From Pseudomonas fluorescens (GTDB lineage: Bacteria; Pseudomonadota; Gammaproteobacteria; Pseudomonadales; Pseudomonadaceae): a stretch of DNA of 64,000 nucleotides. This document shows positions 63,401 to 64,000 of the stretch, in pieces. Below the pieces are notes generated by a model. That model was not told the DNA's origin, did not search any database, and was given only the letters and a program-made list of their open reading frames with translations. The stretch covers positions 6,115,501-6,179,500 of the forward strand of contig NZ_CP078138.1 of NCBI RefSeq assembly GCF_019212185.1. Reading direction: 5' to 3'. The position numbers and the translations under genes are program-made. How positions within the stretch are numbered: position 1 is the stretch's first letter; every line of letters begins with the position of its first letter.

Positions 63401-64000
63401 ATGCATTCCAAAACTTCTCGGCGCACCTTTGTGAAAGGTCTCACCGCAGGCGGGATTCTCGGTGGCTTAGGGCTTTGGCAGACGCCTATATGGGCGGCAC
63501 CTCGCTTGGGCGAAACCAATGTCCTGTCAGGCAGAGAGTTTGACCTATTTATTGGAGAAACCCCGGTAAATATCACTGGGAATGCCCGGACTGCTATGAC
63601 AATCAATGGTGGGATTCCGGGGCCTCAACTGCGCTGGCGTGAGGGCGATACCGTGACCTTGCGGGTCAAGAACCGCCTCAAGGATATGACATCAATCCAC
63701 TGGCACGGGATTATCCTCCCCGCGAATATGGACGGCGTGCCGGGCCTTAGCTTCCATGGGATCGAGCCTAACGGCACGTATGTCTATCAATTCAAGGTCA
63801 AGCAGAACGGAACGTACTGGTATCACAGTCACTCCGGCTTCCAAGAACAGGTAGGTGTATACGGCCCATTGGTAATCGACGCGAAAGAGGCCGAGCCATT
63901 TGAGTATGACCGTGACTACGTGGTGATGCTTACTGACTGGACGGATGAAGATCCGGCTTCGCTGATGAAAACATTGAAGAAGCAGTCTGACTACTACAAC
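63401..64000 (+). CDS. copA: Multicopper oxidase CopA/PcoA (partial, 5' part)
   Basis: The first 200 codons are in the window; the gene continues beyond it. A twin-arginine signal (SRRTFVKG, arginines 7-8) leads to a hydrophobic stretch and cleavage near IWAA. The first cupredoxin domain has the copper ligands IHWHG and YWYHSHSG. CopA oxidises Cu(I) in the periplasm and binds copper. ATG 63401 gives the correct Tat start; an ATG at 63391 is in another frame. Usually followed by copB. Confidence 0.93.
   Translation, partial: MHSKTSRRTFVKGLTAGGILGGLGLWQTPIWAAPRLGETNVLSGREFDLFIGETPVNITGNARTAMTINGGIPGPQLRWREGDTVTLRVKNRLKDMTSIHWHGIILPANMDGVPGLSFHGIEPNGTYVYQFKVKQNGTYWYHSHSGFQEQVGVYGPLVIDAKEAEPFEYDRDYVVMLTDWTDEDPASLMKTLKKQSDYYN

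Larger units (their letters stand above)
34045..64000. mobile_element. Genomic island (left end seen, right end outside the window)
   Basis: The island begins where thyA homology breaks. Its contents are defence-like genes, a recombinase-like gene, arsenic and copper resistance, and plasmid-type small genes. Lower GC and altered codon use at 34-49 kb, and lack of the REP sequences that are frequent before 33 kb, support foreign origin. Several elements may be nested. The right end and main integrase are not seen. Confidence 0.6.

Overview
The window is a Pseudomonas chromosome segment, most like the P. fluorescens group. The evidence is the protein sequences, GC-rich codon use, Pseudomonas-type REP palindromes (GAGC..GCTTGCTCGCGAA family) and a gene order that I recall from other Pseudomonas: aldehyde dehydrogenase/GMC oxidase, coaD, ferredoxin, mutM, rlmI-like gene, ilvD, folA, thyA. 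No rRNA, tRNA or CRISPR array was seen.

Left part (1 to about 33.7 kb) is core genome with ordinary accessory genes. In order it holds: the tail of an AraC-type regulator; azlCD amino-acid exporter; a sulfurtransferase; a TetR gene divergent from an alcohol/aldehyde oxidation set (aldehyde dehydrogenase, Tat lipoprotein, GMC oxidoreductase); coaD; ferredoxin; mutM; an HDOD protein; rlmI; a Bcr/CflA-type MFS pump; ilvD with a clear terminator; a DUF6124-type gene with a hairpin-rich leader; a PAAR-domain type VI secretion effector candidate with two tandem paralogous immunity candidates; phosphorylcholine phosphatase divergent from a cystine-type symporter; folA; a DUF2868/DUF3482 membrane protein-GTPase pair; a 2-aminoethylphosphonate uptake and breakdown cluster; and a cadA/cadR zinc-cadmium efflux pair with a textbook 19-bp-spacer MerR promoter.

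At 33.7-34.05 kb lies only the 3' third of thyA. It is cut at a sharp boundary, and everything to its right looks imported: lower GC and different codon use at 34-49 kb, no REP sequences, and resistance and defence cargo. I infer one genomic island, or a stack of them, that entered thyA and runs past the end of the window.

The first island part (34-48.7 kb) is a defence-like block: an Avs-like STAND NTPase with an N-terminal PD-(D/E)xK-type nuclease, a 518-aa protein of unknown function, a divergent tyrosine-recombinase-like protein, a protein sharing its short N-terminal helical domain, an OLD-type ATPase-TOPRIM nuclease, and a small operon of a DUF3800 protein, a 68-aa protein and a second PD-(D/E)xK nuclease. 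A roughly 70-bp composite palindromic element occurs three times (about 40.6, 45.2 and 48.6 kb) and divides this block into modules. I know of no name for it; it is the most novel signal here.

The second island part (48.7-57.5 kb) is arsenic resistance: an ArsR/flavoprotein/MFS unit, then arsN2 divergent from arsC-arsR-arsB-arsC-arsH-arsC-arsO, and arsN1. The third part (57.6-64 kb) starts with plasmid-like small genes, then copper resistance: a broken DUF411 gene, a copZ-like chaperone, a P1B ATPase, DUF2933, Met/His-rich exported proteins, a ptrA-like gene and the start of the multicopper oxidase copA, which is cut by the window end.
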